A stretch of DNA of 33,546 nucleotides from Zygnema cylindricum (GCA_037447655.1 JBBHKE010000239.1:1-33546); one strand, 5' to 3'. Positions 15,738 through 26,871 are shown, numbered from the stretch's first letter. Notes: generated by a model from the sequence alone, not told the origin. A program made the numbers and translations.

Positions 15738-16194
15738 CTTATGTAGAATTGAAGTTCCGTGCGGGGATTCGTATGAAATCTTCGCACGTTTTAAACAGAC
15801 GCGCACAATAACGAGGAAACATGGGTAAGCTGACAACCGTCCGATTATAAGTAGACGCTAAGGATTCCATATTCAAGGCGCTGAACCGTCGAAATAAACC
15901 GTTTTTTAAAAGTTCGCGATGAGACGATTGGAAAAACGACTACGTGGTGTTTTGTCCGCTTGGTTTCCCATTTGTCGGCAGTCAAGCTGCGCCAGCCAGA
16001 CCAGGTAGGATAAAAAGTACGGATTTTGGTTCACCAAACTGTCTTATTAATTGGCTGTTTACCGTTAAGTTCGGTGTAGTTCGGTATTGTTGACGCTTTG
16101 AGGCGCGAGGCGTCGTTACTCGAAAAATGAGGGGGGGCGACGTGGATGCCTTCACAAGCCGCGCCACGTGCCACCGGAGCTCAAAAGTTGCAAG

Positions 16195-16400
16195 ATTCGG
16201 TGCGCTATCGCTATTAACGTTTTTTGGTGTTTAAACTCGTTTAAAATAAGCACTCTTGTCGGATTATCAATCTTACGGTTGCAATGGAGAGCGAAGATTA
16301 TTTTCTTCCGATCGACGGTCTCCGAGAGACAATAGTGTGCACAAAGTGAAAAGCTCATTTGAGTGGCGGAGAAAAAGTTAAAATCGACAGGATGTGCACG
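16195..16400. mobile_element. Partial member of the CACCGC-TIR element family
   Basis: It shares CGCTATTAACG and the core CTTGTCGGATTATCAATCTTACGGTTGC with the 26287 element, followed by a GACGGTCTC segment like its GGCGGTCTC. The right end seems to be GAGTGGCGG near 16375. It is followed by a stretch rich in GTATCG/CCGATA words (16420-16540). Confidence 0.5.
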
Positions 16401-16549
16401 GCACACCCGTCCTAAGTTCACTATATCGCGTATCGGGACCATTGTATTTGTATCGCACCCGATACACCATCGAGATACCGCTTCATGATACTTCTCAACG
16501 CAATTGACATGGGGATCGTATCGACCCGATATTTCACAAATTAGTTAGG

Positions 16550-18190
16550 CTGTGCTACACATTTTTTTAGAGAAGAAAGGCAAAAAAATAAAATAAAACC
16601 AAAAAAAGACAAATGGAGCTACTCACATTCCAACTGCTTCATCGCCCTATTTCCACCATCCCACATCCATCAAATTACATGTAAAAAAAATAATTCAAAA
16701 CTGAACATTGATTTTATTATCCACATTATAAAGTAGCTCTCTAACACCATAAAAATTCACATTCAAAAACAATGTTAATTCCAAATTTCGAAAAACAAAC
16801 AATGCCTTTGTGAAATGTCCCACATCACGAATCCAAAAATAAAACGAAAACAAACAAAACAATTTGACGAAAAAAACTATGGAGAAAAAGCAAGATTCAT
16901 GACAAAAAAAGAACAAGGAGCATGACAAATGACAAATATGTCTGAAAAGAAGGCTTTTGAATTCTAGAAAAGTACAAAAACCAGATTATTACACCATAGC
17001 CAATTGATGTGGCCAAAATAAATGTTTTCGGATCAATCTTTACGCCACATTTTTATCTCCGACAAAAGTTAAAACCTCAAATCAATGATCTGCTTTCTAA
17101 AAACTTTTTTACTTTTGACCCCTTTTCGCTAGAAAACAAGCTAATTCGAGGTTTTAATTTAAAAGTTTATCCGCTAAACCATTTTTGAAGTTCTATGTGG
17201 ATCAGTTTTCCAAAAGTAAAATATCCCTCCTCAATTCACTATATTACACACAATATTTAATAGCCTGTGTCTCTAACGGAAACCGTTTCGATAGCGGAAA
17301 ACCGTTATCTGCAACGGATACTGTGTCCTCTGACATAATTCGTAATGCGGTGGGGAACTGTGATTTGTACCGGAAGCAGTCACTAAAGCTGTAGCAACTG
17401 TAACCGAAACTGTAACTGACACTGTAACTGAAAACTGTAACTGTAACTGAATAGAGGTTCCTAATTAGTGTAGGTATGGCAGTTTTCGGCTTCGAGCCGA
17501 AACCCAATTTCGCAAAACGATCGAAATTGAAAACCCAAAACTCAAATTTTTGGAAACTCCGAAAAGCTTCCGCAAAAAAGTTTTTAAGTTCTGGGATCAA
17601 AAAAACGAACGTTTTTTTTTCTGCGAAAAGGATTCGAGCGGAACTATGGAAACTGCAAAAGTATTATTCTGAGGGTTTTGGCTTAGTCGCAGTGAAAAAA
17701 GAGAGAAAACACAAAAAATAGGGGGGAAGAGAGAGGGAGAAGGGCAAAAAAAATGGAGGGAAGGGGGGGAGAGAGAGAGAGAGGAAAGAGAGAGAGGAGA
17801 GAGGAATAAATAGTACGATAGGAAAGGACAAAGTACGAAAGAGACAAGGACAAAAGTGGGGACAGAAGAGACAGAAAGACTGACAGTTCGCTACGACGGA
17901 AAAAGGGTCTACATGAAAATGGAAAAACAAAGGAGAGGAGAGAGAGAGGAAAAACTTACATTAATATGAGAAAAAAAGTATAGAGAGAGGAGTTTCAAAA
18001 TATAAAAGAGGGAGAAACTGACTTCTTTTCACTTACGAAAACGGTTTTACAGTAGTGAAAAGACAGAAAAAAAAGAAAACAGGTGCGGATAAAAAGGAAA
18101 AAAAAAAAAAAAAAAAACAAACTAAAGAAAAAAAAAAAAAAACAAACAAACTAAATAACTAACTGAGAAGAAAAAACAAAATATGTATAT
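16550..18190. other. Intergenic, no gene seen
   Basis: AT-rich, with a short ACTGTAACTGA tandem repeat (17393-17452), a purine-rich block (17715-17960) and A-rich runs (18090-18145). No exon chain or protein motif was recognised on either strand. Confidence 0.5.
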
Positions 18191-18194
18191 CCAA

Positions 18195-18603
18195 GAAAAT
18201 ATCGTTCTTTCGACTCACCTCTCTCCCTTGACTCTCTATTTCCCATTTCTTCCTCTCTGGGTTCTTGCTATTCCTTCCTCGTTCCCTCTCTCTTTCCAAC
18301 CTCTTTATTATGGACAATATTCCTCCTTTATCCTTTTTTTTTCCTCGTACTGTTCAAAATTTTCCTCTCTTCCTGATCTTCACCCTACCACTACCCCCTC
18401 TCCCTAAACTATATCCCTTCTTTGTAACACTCCCTCTCCCTCCCTTTCTCCATCCTCTCCTATCTTTCTCTCCTCTCTCTTCTCACTCTCTCCTATCCTC
18501 GCGATCTAACATGTCTTCCTATCCACTTCTCTTCCATTTTTCCTCCATTCCACCTTTGATAACTTTAACTCTTCCCTCACCATCTCTCTCTCCTGTTCCT
18601 TCC
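18195..18603. repeat. Pyrimidine-rich tract flanking the copia element
   Basis: The plus strand is dominated by CTCC, CTTCC and TCTC words up to the LTR boundary. A similar tract continues on the other side of the element (24183-24365), so the retrotransposon probably inserted into one CT-rich block. Confidence 0.7.
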
Positions 18604-19075
18604 TGTTGAAATACAATTAAAGCATTCTATACTACTTGTTGTTTCCTACACTACTTTTAGAGTTCTATTTGCTACGCTATAAGTGTTGTACTTCGGTTTA
18701 GCATTCTGTACTTTATTAAGTGGAATCTACATACCTTCATTAGAATTGATGATTCTTGCGTAGGAATCCCTTTAGTCTTAGATTCTTTTTACCATAACTA
18801 GATGTACCTTCCTAAGTTACGCTCTAGGCTAGATGTACCTTTTAGAGCCTTTTTGCGGCTACCCCTTACCTCGTCTTACTATAAGACTCTCTTGTGTTGT
18901 TTTGAATATTCAAGCAGAAATCAAAGACACTTGAACAACAAACCTCTCACTTGTTTCCTTGTTTGTCGTTACTTTCTTCTTTGTCTTATTTATCTTAGTG
19001 TTTTTCCTTGTTTTGGCTTTTCTTGATATTTCGACATATTAATCTCTCCAGCCTTTTATGGCATCACATTCAATA
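18604..19075 (+). repeat. 5' LTR of copia element (472 bp)
   Basis: It starts TGTTGAAATACAATTAAAGC and ends CATTCAATA, with near-complementary pentamers TGTTG/CAATA at the ends. It contains a 17-bp segment (CACTTGTTTCCTTGTTT) absent from the 3' LTR. A candidate TATA box is CTATAAG near 18881. The ATG at 19058 that opens gag lies inside the LTR. Confidence 0.92.
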
Positions 19076-20170
19076 GGTTATCGGCCTAGCCCTTCGTCTG
19101 TCTCAAACTCTGTGCCGAAATTTCACGGCGAAAATTTCTATGACTGGAAGTTTCAAATCCAACATTAGTTTTCTTTCGAAAAAATTTGGGGGCACATTAA
19201 TGGCACTGTCAAGTTGCTTGTCCTTCCTGCCGCCAGTGACGCCACCTTTGCTACTGCTCAGACAGCTGTCGCTTCATGGGTTCAAAAAGATTCTATCGCG
19301 GTGTGTCGTCTTGTCTTTTCCTTGGACGGCCAAATTGTGAATCGGATTCGCGAGGCGACAACTTCTCATGAGGAGTGGCAGATTTTGTGTCGCTCCTAGG
19401 AAAATGACACTTGGCCACATCGATTGGCCTTACGTTGACAGTTCAACAGCGCGCAAAAAGATAAATCCGAATCTATACTTGTCTTTATTCAAAGGGTTGA
19501 ATCATTGGCTGGACGACTTAAATGCATTACTTACACAATCACTCATGAGGATCTCATAAGTGTCATATTGGGTGGATTACCTCTCACGTTCAACTCTTTT
19601 GCAAGTAGAGTCAGTACTGATACGTCCACTGTCACTTTGCAAGATCTCACTAATCGCTTATTACATGAAGAGACGCGCTTAAATCTTAACAACCTTGTCG
19701 TTTCTTATGATGGTTCGGCGCTTTTTGTCTCTTCTCCTAAGAAACCTCCGATGATTGCAAGATCTCAATATTTTTGCAAATACTGCAAAGAGCGTGACCA
19801 CGTCATCGACGCGTGCCCTATATTGGCTAGGAAACGCGAAAAAGATCGTACGGCTGGGGTACCACGAGGACTTCCTACACCAAATCCAAATCCAAAGTCC
19901 TTGTCGTATCCCCACGCCTACCCACTGCCACCTGGTCATGCGGCACACGCGGCGGTCGACTTCAATTTGCCGTACGGCCCACCGCCACCGTGGTACACGA
20001 CTTCTCCCTTTTACTATCCTCTTTCAAATCCGCCGGTTTCACCTGATGTCATTCTCCAATCCAACCAAAATATCGGATCTGCGTCACCTGCAATTGTCCC
20101 CATCCCACATATACCTCCCCCACTTCCCTCCGTGGACTATAGGTACGCATTTTCGCAATCAGGTAATCCT
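19058..20170 (+). pseudogene. gag: copia gag (nucleocapsid), broken
   Basis: Begins at ATG 19058 with FHGENFYDWKFQI, the start of the UBN2-type Gag domain. In-frame TAG at 19166-19168, then a TAG near 19397 and a local frame disturbance between about 19397 and 19430, after which the original frame resumes (19440 on). A CCHC zinc knuckle (CKYCKERDHVIDAC) at about 19782-19825 binds RNA. A Pro-rich linker precedes the protease. Gag would form the virus-like particle shell. Confidence 0.88.
19076..19092 (+). other. Primer binding site, half-tRNA-iMet type (candidate)
   Basis: Directly after the LTR, GGTTATCGGCCTAGCC resembles the primer binding site of Drosophila copia (GGTTATGGGCCCAG...), which pairs with the anticodon region of initiator tRNA-Met instead of its 3' end. 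The common plant site TGGTATCAGAGC is not present. It lies within the gag reading frame. Confidence 0.6.
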
Positions 20171-20173
20171 TCT

Positions 20174-20580
20174 GATTGGCTAATTGACTCAGGTGCTTCT
20201 CATCACATGTGTTGTCAGCGTGACATAATGTTTAATATGGTTCCTCTTGCCATTCCTCTACGGATTTATTTAGGTAACAATATGATTCTAACCTCCACTC
20301 TCGTTGGACAGGTGCATATTAATTCTGGTTCTCACGCCTCTCGTCCAATCATATTGGACAAAGTTTATTTCGTACATGATCTCAAGAAAAATCTTTTTTC
20401 GGCTAGTTCTTCTCTGCATCATGGGAGTTTTGGTGTCATCACCGAATCCCATGTTCAATTCTTTTCTTATAGTAAAAATATCATTGGGAGTGGCACTAGG
20501 ATGGGCAATTTATATATTTTAATTTTTTTTAATGATTTTGCTCATGCCTCTTTAGCTCATTTTCCATCTTCCTCCTCTTT
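20174..20580 (+). pseudogene. copia aspartic protease region
   Basis: WLIDSGASHHM carries the D-S-G-A active-site triad typical of copia proteases, followed by a conserved glycine-rich strand region (YLGNNM, VYFVHDLKKNLFSASS). It is in the same reading frame as the zinc knuckle, with no stop up to the integrase zinc domain. It cleaves the Gag-Pol polyprotein. Confidence 0.85.
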
Positions 20581-20584
20581 TTTG

Positions 20585-21660
20585 ACATGGCATCTTCGAT
20601 ACGGCCATCTTAATGGTGCTAGTCTAGCTTCCCTTGGAAAAGGGCTTGTAAATGGCATCGATAGTTTTAATGGAAACAAGATTGATTTTTGTCATGGTTG
20701 TATTCTTGGAAAATGCCTCGCTTACCTTTTCCTTCTTCTTCTTCTCGCTCTTTGGCTCCCCTTGATCTCATTCATAGTGATGTATGCGGCCCTATTCCCA
20801 TTACAAGCCTTAGTGGCGCATCTTATTTTCTCACTTTTATTGATGATTTCTCTCGCTTTACACATGTTTATTTTATGCGTCATAAATCTGAGGTTTTTAC
20901 CCATTTCCAACATTTTAAGGCGCTTGTCGAAAATCACTTGTCGTATCGCATCAAAACAATTCGCACAGATAATGGGGGAGAATTTGTTTCCAATGAGTTT
21001 TTCGAGTTTTTACTCACACATGGTATTATTCATCACAAAACTTCTCGTCATTCTCCCCAACAAAATGGTGATGCCGAACGTCTCAATCACACTCTCATTG
21101 ACATGTCTCGCTCTCTTCTCCATTTTGCCTCTTTACCTTTCCACTTTTGGGCGGAAGCCTTGCTAACTTCCTCTTATATTCGTAATCGCTCTCCTACCTC
21201 TTCTCTCTCTAACAAAACTCCTTTTGAAGCATGGCATGGAACTAAACCCGATGTCTCCCATTTTCGCATTTTTGGGTGCAAAGCATACTTCAAAATCCTT
21301 CCCCCTTCCAATGGTAAATTAGGTCCTCGAGCTATGCGAGGAATTTTTGTGGGATACTCCCTGAATTCCAAAGCATATCGTATTTGGTGTTCGACTTCTC
21401 ACTGCATTATCACCACTCGTGACGTTATTTTTCATGAGACTCCTCTTATACGTACACTTGTACCACATTTCCCCATCACTCCTCTACCCAGTTTATTCCC
21501 TCCTTATGAAACTGTTATCTCTAATTCAAATACCACCTTGCTCACACCCCCTTTAACCCCATTGCAAAACACGCCCCCCATTACACCCTCACATTTCCCC
21601 TATTTCTACAGATCTTACGCTTTCCAAAGATTCTGTCTCTTCCTCCAATTCCAGAAATGA
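20585..21660 (+). pseudogene. copia integrase, one frameshift
   Basis: The N-terminal HHCC domain (WHLRYGHLN...CHGCILGK) runs to about 20715. A one-base frame change near GGAAAATGCC (20711-20720) then moves the frame. The catalytic core follows with all three acidic positions: HSD in DLIHSDVCGP, RTDNGGEF, and the Glu of SPQQNGDAER. The C-terminal part shows FRIFGCKAYF and GIFVGYSLNSKAYRIW. Integrase inserts the cDNA copy. The frame ends at a TGA at 21658. Confidence 0.9.
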
Positions 21661-21688
21661 ATTTTCCCAAGTGCGCTCCACGATTTCT

Positions 21689-21948
21689 GGTACTGTACGA
21701 TCCGTCGCTGATGACACGACACACCTCACACCTGGACGCGACAAATTCTCCTAGTGTTGTACGACCTGTCGTTGATGACGCGACGGTCCTGGACGCGACA
21801 AATTTTACTGCTGTACGACCTGTCACTGGTGACGTGACAGTCTTGGACGCGACAAATTTTACTACTGTACGACTTGTCGTTGGTGACCCAACGGTCTTGG
21901 ACACGACATATTTTCATGTTCAACCTGTCGCTGGTGACGCTTCCGTCT
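21689..21948 (+). repeat. 54-bp tandem repeat between integrase and reverse transcriptase
   Basis: Copies at 21733-21789 (57 bp), 21790-21843 (54), 21844-21897 (54) and 21898-21948 (51), with a partial one before. All lengths are multiples of three, so the frame is kept. The unit reads about 18 residues containing DATNFTTVRPVVGDATVL. It sits in the variable linker of Pol. Confidence 0.88.
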
Positions 21949-22069
21949 TTCCATCGACAAATTTATTTCCACGTCTTTTAGAGGTTACTTCGCCGGCACG
22001 TGTTACTCACAATTCAGTCATCATTACGCCACTTACGCCACCTGGTGAACAACTTAGCCGTACGTCAAA

Positions 22070-23030
22070 GTACGCGCCTCTCACAACCGATGTGGAAGAT
22101 TCGCGAAAATCTTGCTCACGCTAACCTTGCCGACGTCAAAGATCCTCCTACATTAAATGTCGTGTTGAAACGACCTGATGTTGACATGTGGCGATGCGGC
22201 TACACAGGAATATGACGCTTTAATGACAAACAATACCTGGACGCTTTGTACTCTTCCACCAAATCGTCGTGCGATTGGTTCAAAATGGGTCTTCAAAATT
22301 AAACGACTGGCGGATGGTACTATTGATCGTTACAAGGCAAGTCTCGTCGCCAAAAGGTACTTACAGAGAGAGGGTGTTGACTACAACGAAACTTTTGCCC
22401 CTGTCGCAAAGTTTGACTGCATCCGTACTATTTTGTCCCTTACAGCTCTTCATGATTGGGAATTACAGCAACTCGACGTCAAAACTGCTTTTCTTCATGG
22501 TAGTCTTGCAAAAGATATTTTTATGGAACAACCACCTGGTTACGCTGTTCTTGGTACAAAAGCTCTTGTTTGTCATTTACGCAAGTCTATTTATGGTCTT
22601 AAACAAGCACCTAGAGTTTGGCATGAAACTCTTGTCGCAGCATTAATTAAAGAAGGTTTTAAATAAATCCTTGTTGATCGTGGGATTTATATTAGAGGTA
22701 CAGGAGACCAGTTAATCATCATTATTATTTACGTAGATGATTTAATTCTTGCAGGTCCTAATAAGTCCTCTATTACTCAAGTAAAAGACATTTTCTCATC
22801 CTATTGGCCTATGACCGATTTAGGCAATCTTGACTATTGTTTAGGCATCACTATTTTACGTCAAAGGTCTGCACGCATTTTGCAAATGAGTCAAGAGCAC
22901 TACATTGTTGATCTTCTTGAGCATTTTGCAATGTCCGATTGCAATTCGGTGCCCACCCCTCTTGATCGGAATACCACTCTCACAAAAGAGTCCTCCGATG
23001 GGAATGCCCAAGGAGATATAAACTCACTCA
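22070..23030 (+). pseudogene. copia reverse transcriptase (RVT_2), broken
   Basis: Shows RQSTRLSQP before the domain, then EYDALMTNNTWTL, IGSKWVFKIK, VAKRYLQREGVDYNETFAPVAK, LDVKTAFLHG, LRKSIYGLKQAPRVW and the catalytic YVDDLIL. Frame changes occur near 22195, and a TAA at 22664-22666 interrupts the domain between the GLKQAPR and YVDD motifs. After about 23030 the frame is lost until RNase H. Confidence 0.9.
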
Positions 23031-23239
23031 AAATTAATGTATGCTATGCTTGTTACACTGTCGGATTAAATTATTGTCGTTTGTCTTTTGTCTCAATTCT
23101 CGCATTGTGCCACTCAAACTCATCTCCAAGCCGCCAAGCGTGTCCTTCGATACCTCCAAGGAACGAAACATCTTCACCTCACTTTTTCCCATACTTCTCC
23201 TCCCTCGCACTCCTCCCCTTCTTTTTCTCCGGACACTTA

Positions 23240-23705
23240 GATTATTGGATTTTACGATGCGGATTGGGGAAATCAACTCGACGATCGTCGTTCCATTTCT
23301 GGTGTATGTTTTTCTCTAGGTGGTGGTCTCGTCTCTTGGTCATCCCGCAAACAAAACACTGTTGCTCTTTCCTCAACGGAGGCGGAATATATGGCCGACA
23401 CTACTGCCACGAAATCGGCTATTTGGTTCCGACGCCTTCTTTCCGACCTCTCTTTTCCTCCAGCTTCTCCCACCCCCATTTTTGGTGACTCTCAAGGGGC
23501 ATTGGCTCTTATGAAAAATCCTATCCATCATACACGCACAAAACATATTGATATACAATTTCATTTTACGCGTGATAAAATTCTTGATGGCACCGTTTCC
23601 TTCTCTCATTGTGCATCCGGCTCTCAACTTGCCGATTTTCTTACCAAACCTCTCCCTCGTCCCTTATTTCATCATCACATTTACTATGCCGGTCTTTGTG
23701 ACTAA
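23240..23705 (+). pseudogene. copia RNase H
   Basis: Open to the polyprotein stop at 23703-23705. Motifs include YDADWGNQLDDRRSISG, SWSSRKQNTVALSSTEAEYM, DSQGALALMKNPIHHTRTKH and ADFLTKPLP, the usual end of copia Pol. Removes the RNA strand of RNA-DNA hybrids during replication. Confidence 0.92.
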
Positions 23706-23718
23706 CCATGCTTTAATC

Positions 23719-23727
23719 GAGGGGGGG
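23719..23727 (+). other. Polypurine tract
   Basis: GAGGGGGGG directly before the 3' LTR; primes plus-strand DNA synthesis. Confidence 0.85.
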
Positions 23728-24182
23728 TGTTGAAATACAATTAAAGCATTCTACACTACTTGTTGTTTCCTACACTACTTTTAGAGTTTTATATGCTACG
23801 CTATAAGTCTTGTACTTTGGTTTAGCATTCTGTGCTTTATTTAGTGGAATGTACATACCTTTGTTAGAATTGATGATTCTTGCGTAGGAATCCCTTTAGT
23901 CTTAGATTCCTTTTACCATAACTAGATGTACCTTCCTAAGTTACGCTCTAGGCTAGATGTATCTTTTAGAGCCTTTTTGCGGCTACCCCTTACCTCGTCT
24001 TACTATAAGACTCTCTTGTGTTGTTTTGAATATTCAATCAAAAATCAAATACACTTGAACGACAAACCTCTGTCGTTACTTTCTTCCTTGTCTTATTTAT
24101 CTTAGTGTTTTTCCTTGTTTTGGCTTTTCTTGATATTTCGACATATTAATATTTTCAGCCTTTTATGGCATCACATTCAATA
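23728..24182 (+). repeat. 3' LTR of copia element (455 bp)
   Basis: It matches 18604-19075 from TGTTGAAATAC to CATTCAATA, with about 20 substitutions and lacking the 17-bp segment of the 5' LTR. The match stops exactly at CAATA, which fixes the LTR end and shows that the gag ATG is within the repeat. Confidence 0.93.
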
Positions 24183-24369
24183 CTACCTTCCCTCCCTCCC
24201 TTGTCCTTGTCCTTCTCTATTTCTCCTGTACCTTCTTTCTTGCCTCTCTGTTTTCGACACCCATTTTCCTCTCTCTCTCTCCTATTCTCGGACTTTCTAT
24301 CAATGCTTCTCTTTCTTTACTCTCCCTCTCCCTCTTACACTCCCTCCCCCTCTTACACTCCCTCCCCCT

Positions 24370-24885
24370 CTCTCTAATCATCTTGTTGTAGCAAAGAGTA
24401 TCTTCCATTATCTGCAAGGCACCAAATCCCTTGGCCTCACATACTCCTCCTCCGACTTAAATGCTCTCACCAGTTTTGTTGTATCAGATTAGGCCCAAAA
24501 TGAGCTTTCTTGCCGTTCCACTACCGACTCGTACTTTTTCTTGAGCAATGGGCTTATTTCTTGGTCATGTTGAAAGCAACCCACCATCTCATGTTCCAAC
24601 ACTGAGGTTGAATATATGGTCGCTTATCACGCCGTCAAAGAAGTTGTCTGCCTTGGTGCCCTTATCTCTATTTTTGGGTTACCCCTTCGACTCCTACTCC
24701 TTTCTTCTCCGATTCCCAAAGAACCTTTGCTTTGATTTGCAATCCTGTTCATAAGCGGAAGAAAAAAATTGACATTCAATATCATTATTCTGGGGAGCAG
24801 GTCGAGGATTGCACTCTCCAGTTTCTTTATGTTAAATCTGTCGATCAAGTGGCCGATTATTTCACCAAAACTCAGAGTTAGATAT
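24370..24885 (+). pseudogene. Second copia relic: RT end and RNase H fragment
   Basis: A fragment of a different copia element on the same strand. VAKSIFHYLQGTKSLGL matches the junction of reverse transcriptase and RNase H; NTEVEYMVAYHAVKEVVCLG and, in another frame, KLTFN/HYSGEQVEDCTLQFLYVKSVDQVADYF match RNase H and the end of Pol. Many stops and frame changes; no LTR recognised next to it. The full-length element to the left appears to have inserted beside or within it. Confidence 0.8.
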
Positions 24886-24984
24886 TTGGACCCCTCAAGT
24901 ACCCAATGGTTGTTTGACTAATAAAGTTCTTAACGTTTTTGAAATAGACCCTGTAGTTGACTAAAGTGCCACATTATTGAATTG

Positions 24985-25315
24985 ATAAAAAGCATAGTTC
25001 AAAAGTAGGTAAAAGTAGGCCCATACAATATGCCTATTGTACGCAAAACATACAATATGACCTTAAGACCCATACTGTATTCGAACCTATTCGGACCAAT
25101 TAAAACATTCGGACTAAAAATTGAACCAATTAAAACATTCGGACCAAAAAAATTTATTTAAACCGTCAGATTCGGACGATCGGACGGTCGCTGATCAAAG
25201 TAGCGATCTAAGAAGATCACATGAAAAGCCCATAACACAACTTACTATAAAGGCGCCGACCAAAGGCCTACCATAAAAAGTTAAAAACGCTACTTTTGAA
25301 CTATGATAAAAAGGC
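24985..25315. mobile_element. ~330-bp MITE-like inverted-repeat element
   Basis: CATAGTTCAAAAGTAG at 24993-25008 is repeated in inverse orientation at 25290-25305, and the similarity extends in imperfect form on both sides (ATAAAAAG outside, GTAGGCC inside). The interior has no coding capacity. Ends, target duplication and superfamily could not be fixed. Confidence 0.6.
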
Positions 25316-25750
25316 TCAAGCGGTTAAGTAGTCGTACGGTATGAACTATCTGACCCGTAATTTTTTTTTTTTAATTTGAAGGCCTCTTCTCCATCAAGCG
25401 CCGACAATAATCATACGGAAACGCTAACTATTTTGTTCAATTTGGTAGTAATATTTTGTTATTTAGGTCGTGTCACCAAGATCAAAGATTCCAAAAGCAC
25501 TAAATCTGAAACTCGTATCTGTACGACCAGCCGCAAATTAAAATTATGTGAATGTACACTTTGTACGTTCGTGTTTTGTCGTTTTTTTCGTTGTTTTGTC
25601 GTTCTTATTTTGTCGTTGAAGATTAAAAAAAGTAGGCGCGGCAAATCTCGGATGTCAATGGATGGGGAAAGAGGCGTCACGCGACAGTCATCAACAAAGA
25701 TTTTTTGTTGGTTCCTGTGGATTTGACTCCAACCTGTCCGAAGGTATTTC

Positions 25751-25965
25751 CGAAGGCGCGTTATTTTCGAAGGCGCGTTATTCAGAAGGCGCGTTATTTC
25801 CGAAGGCGCGTTATTCTGAAGGCGCGTTATTTTCGAAGGCGCGTTATTCCGAAGGCGCGTTATTCCGAAGGCGCGTTATTCTGAAGGCGCGTTATTTTCG
25901 AAGGCGCGTTATTCAGAAGGCGCGTTATTTCCGAAGGCGCGTTGTTCCGAAGGCGCGTGGCCTGT
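25751..25965 (+). repeat. GAAGGCGCGTTATT minisatellite (13 units of 16-17 bp)
   Basis: About 13 units share the 14-bp core GAAGGCGCGTTATT and differ only in the following 2-3 bases (TTC, CA, TCC, CT, CC). 17- and 16-bp units often alternate, giving a 33-bp higher-order period, and one order of variants (TTC, CA, TCC) recurs at both ends. GC-rich and CpG-rich, unlike its surroundings. Confidence 0.92.
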
Positions 25966-26286
25966 GCCACATGTAAAGTTACTATCTCACATCTATTGTT
26001 GGATCGTCGTGACTTTTCTATCGTCGTGACTTTTTAAAACAGAGGAGACTATCAAGACAATGGATAGATTGACCACTTGCTTCGAAAACAAAGAATCGGA
26101 CGGTCGACGTCGTCGCCCAAAATTTTGGAGAATCTTACCGAATCTCCAATAATTATGCTAATTTTTTTTTTAGAAAAAGCAGTACGAAAATGCACTTTTT
26201 CCAGTAAACGACCTTACTTTTCGCCTAATGCAGGTTAACCGTAAGACTGCTTTAACTAGGGAGTAGCCTTGTTGATCCAAGGTACA

Positions 26287-26518
26287 GTACCACCGCGAAT
26301 CGTTATTACTTATTAGCGTCAAGGTTTTTTTCGCCACTTAAAACATTTTTTCTCCGTACACACTTGTCGGATTGTGGATCTGACGGTTGCGATTTAAAAG
26401 TAACATTCTCAGCTTCCGACTGGCGGTCTCAAATTGAAAATCCAGCAAGTGTGTACGGAGAAAAGATGTTTTATGTGGCGAAAATAACCTTGACGCTAAT
26501 AGCGATTCGCGGTGTTAC
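26287..26518. mobile_element. 232-bp MITE with ~75-80-bp inverted repeats
   Basis: The left arm (26287-26366) and right arm (26446-26518) are long imperfect inverted repeats. They share CACCGCGAATCG, TATTAGCGTCAAGGT, TTTCGCCAC and TCTCCGTACACACTTG; the left arm has about 7 extra bases. The core has CTTGTCGGATTGTGGATCT and ACGGTTGC. The ends match the element at 15535-15737. Long arms on a small element are seen in Mutator-like MITEs, but no 9-bp target duplication was found. It lies about 350 bp upstream of the gene starting at 26872. Confidence 0.88.
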
Positions 26519-26871
26519 TGAATTTTTTGACTTCCAGGAATGTCTTGACTTCCAGGGAACGCTTCCAGTGATCAATCTTGACCAGGATGAGATTGGACCC
26601 TAGTTGAAACGTACGAAAACATTATATAGCGTTTCCAATCGTATTCGCACGTTTGAAAGTTGAGCCTGAAGCTGCAGTGCAATATAATCTGCCGCTTTTG
26701 CCCTACTGCAGCAGGACAGGCGAAACGAAACAGAGGCAGGAATACAAGAATCCGGAAGTTAGGGTTAGGACTGTGCAGGGAAAGGACGCGAGAATCGAGC
26801 AGGGAGGAAAGGGAGGGAGAGAGAGAGAGAGAGAAGAGAGGAAGAAGAGGAAAGCGGTAGAAGGAGAGACA

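Larger units (their letters stand above)
18604..24182 (+). mobile_element. Ty1/copia LTR retrotransposon, decayed but nearly full length
   Basis: The order is LTR, gag with zinc knuckle, protease, integrase, reverse transcriptase, RNase H, purine tract, LTR. Integrase before reverse transcriptase is diagnostic for copia. Ends are TGTTG...CAATA. The 5-bp flanks CTTCC and CTACC could be an imperfect target duplication, though the surroundings are CT-rich. By hand count the LTRs differ at about 20 positions plus a 17-bp indel (about 4%), so the insertion is not recent. Several stops and frame changes make it non-autonomous today. Confidence 0.96.

Noticed and set aside
17244-17721. Open frames on both strands around 17.2-17.7 kb
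   Set aside because: No recognisable motif and no exon chain; composition similar to surrounding intergenic DNA.
24217-24417. Arg/Glu-rich open frame on the minus strand
   Set aside because: Complement of the CT-rich tract between the copia LTR and the RNase H relic.
25662-25976. Protein with SEGALFSKARY repeats
   Set aside because: The reading frame is the minisatellite itself; 16-17-bp units keep it open only because two of them make 33 bp.
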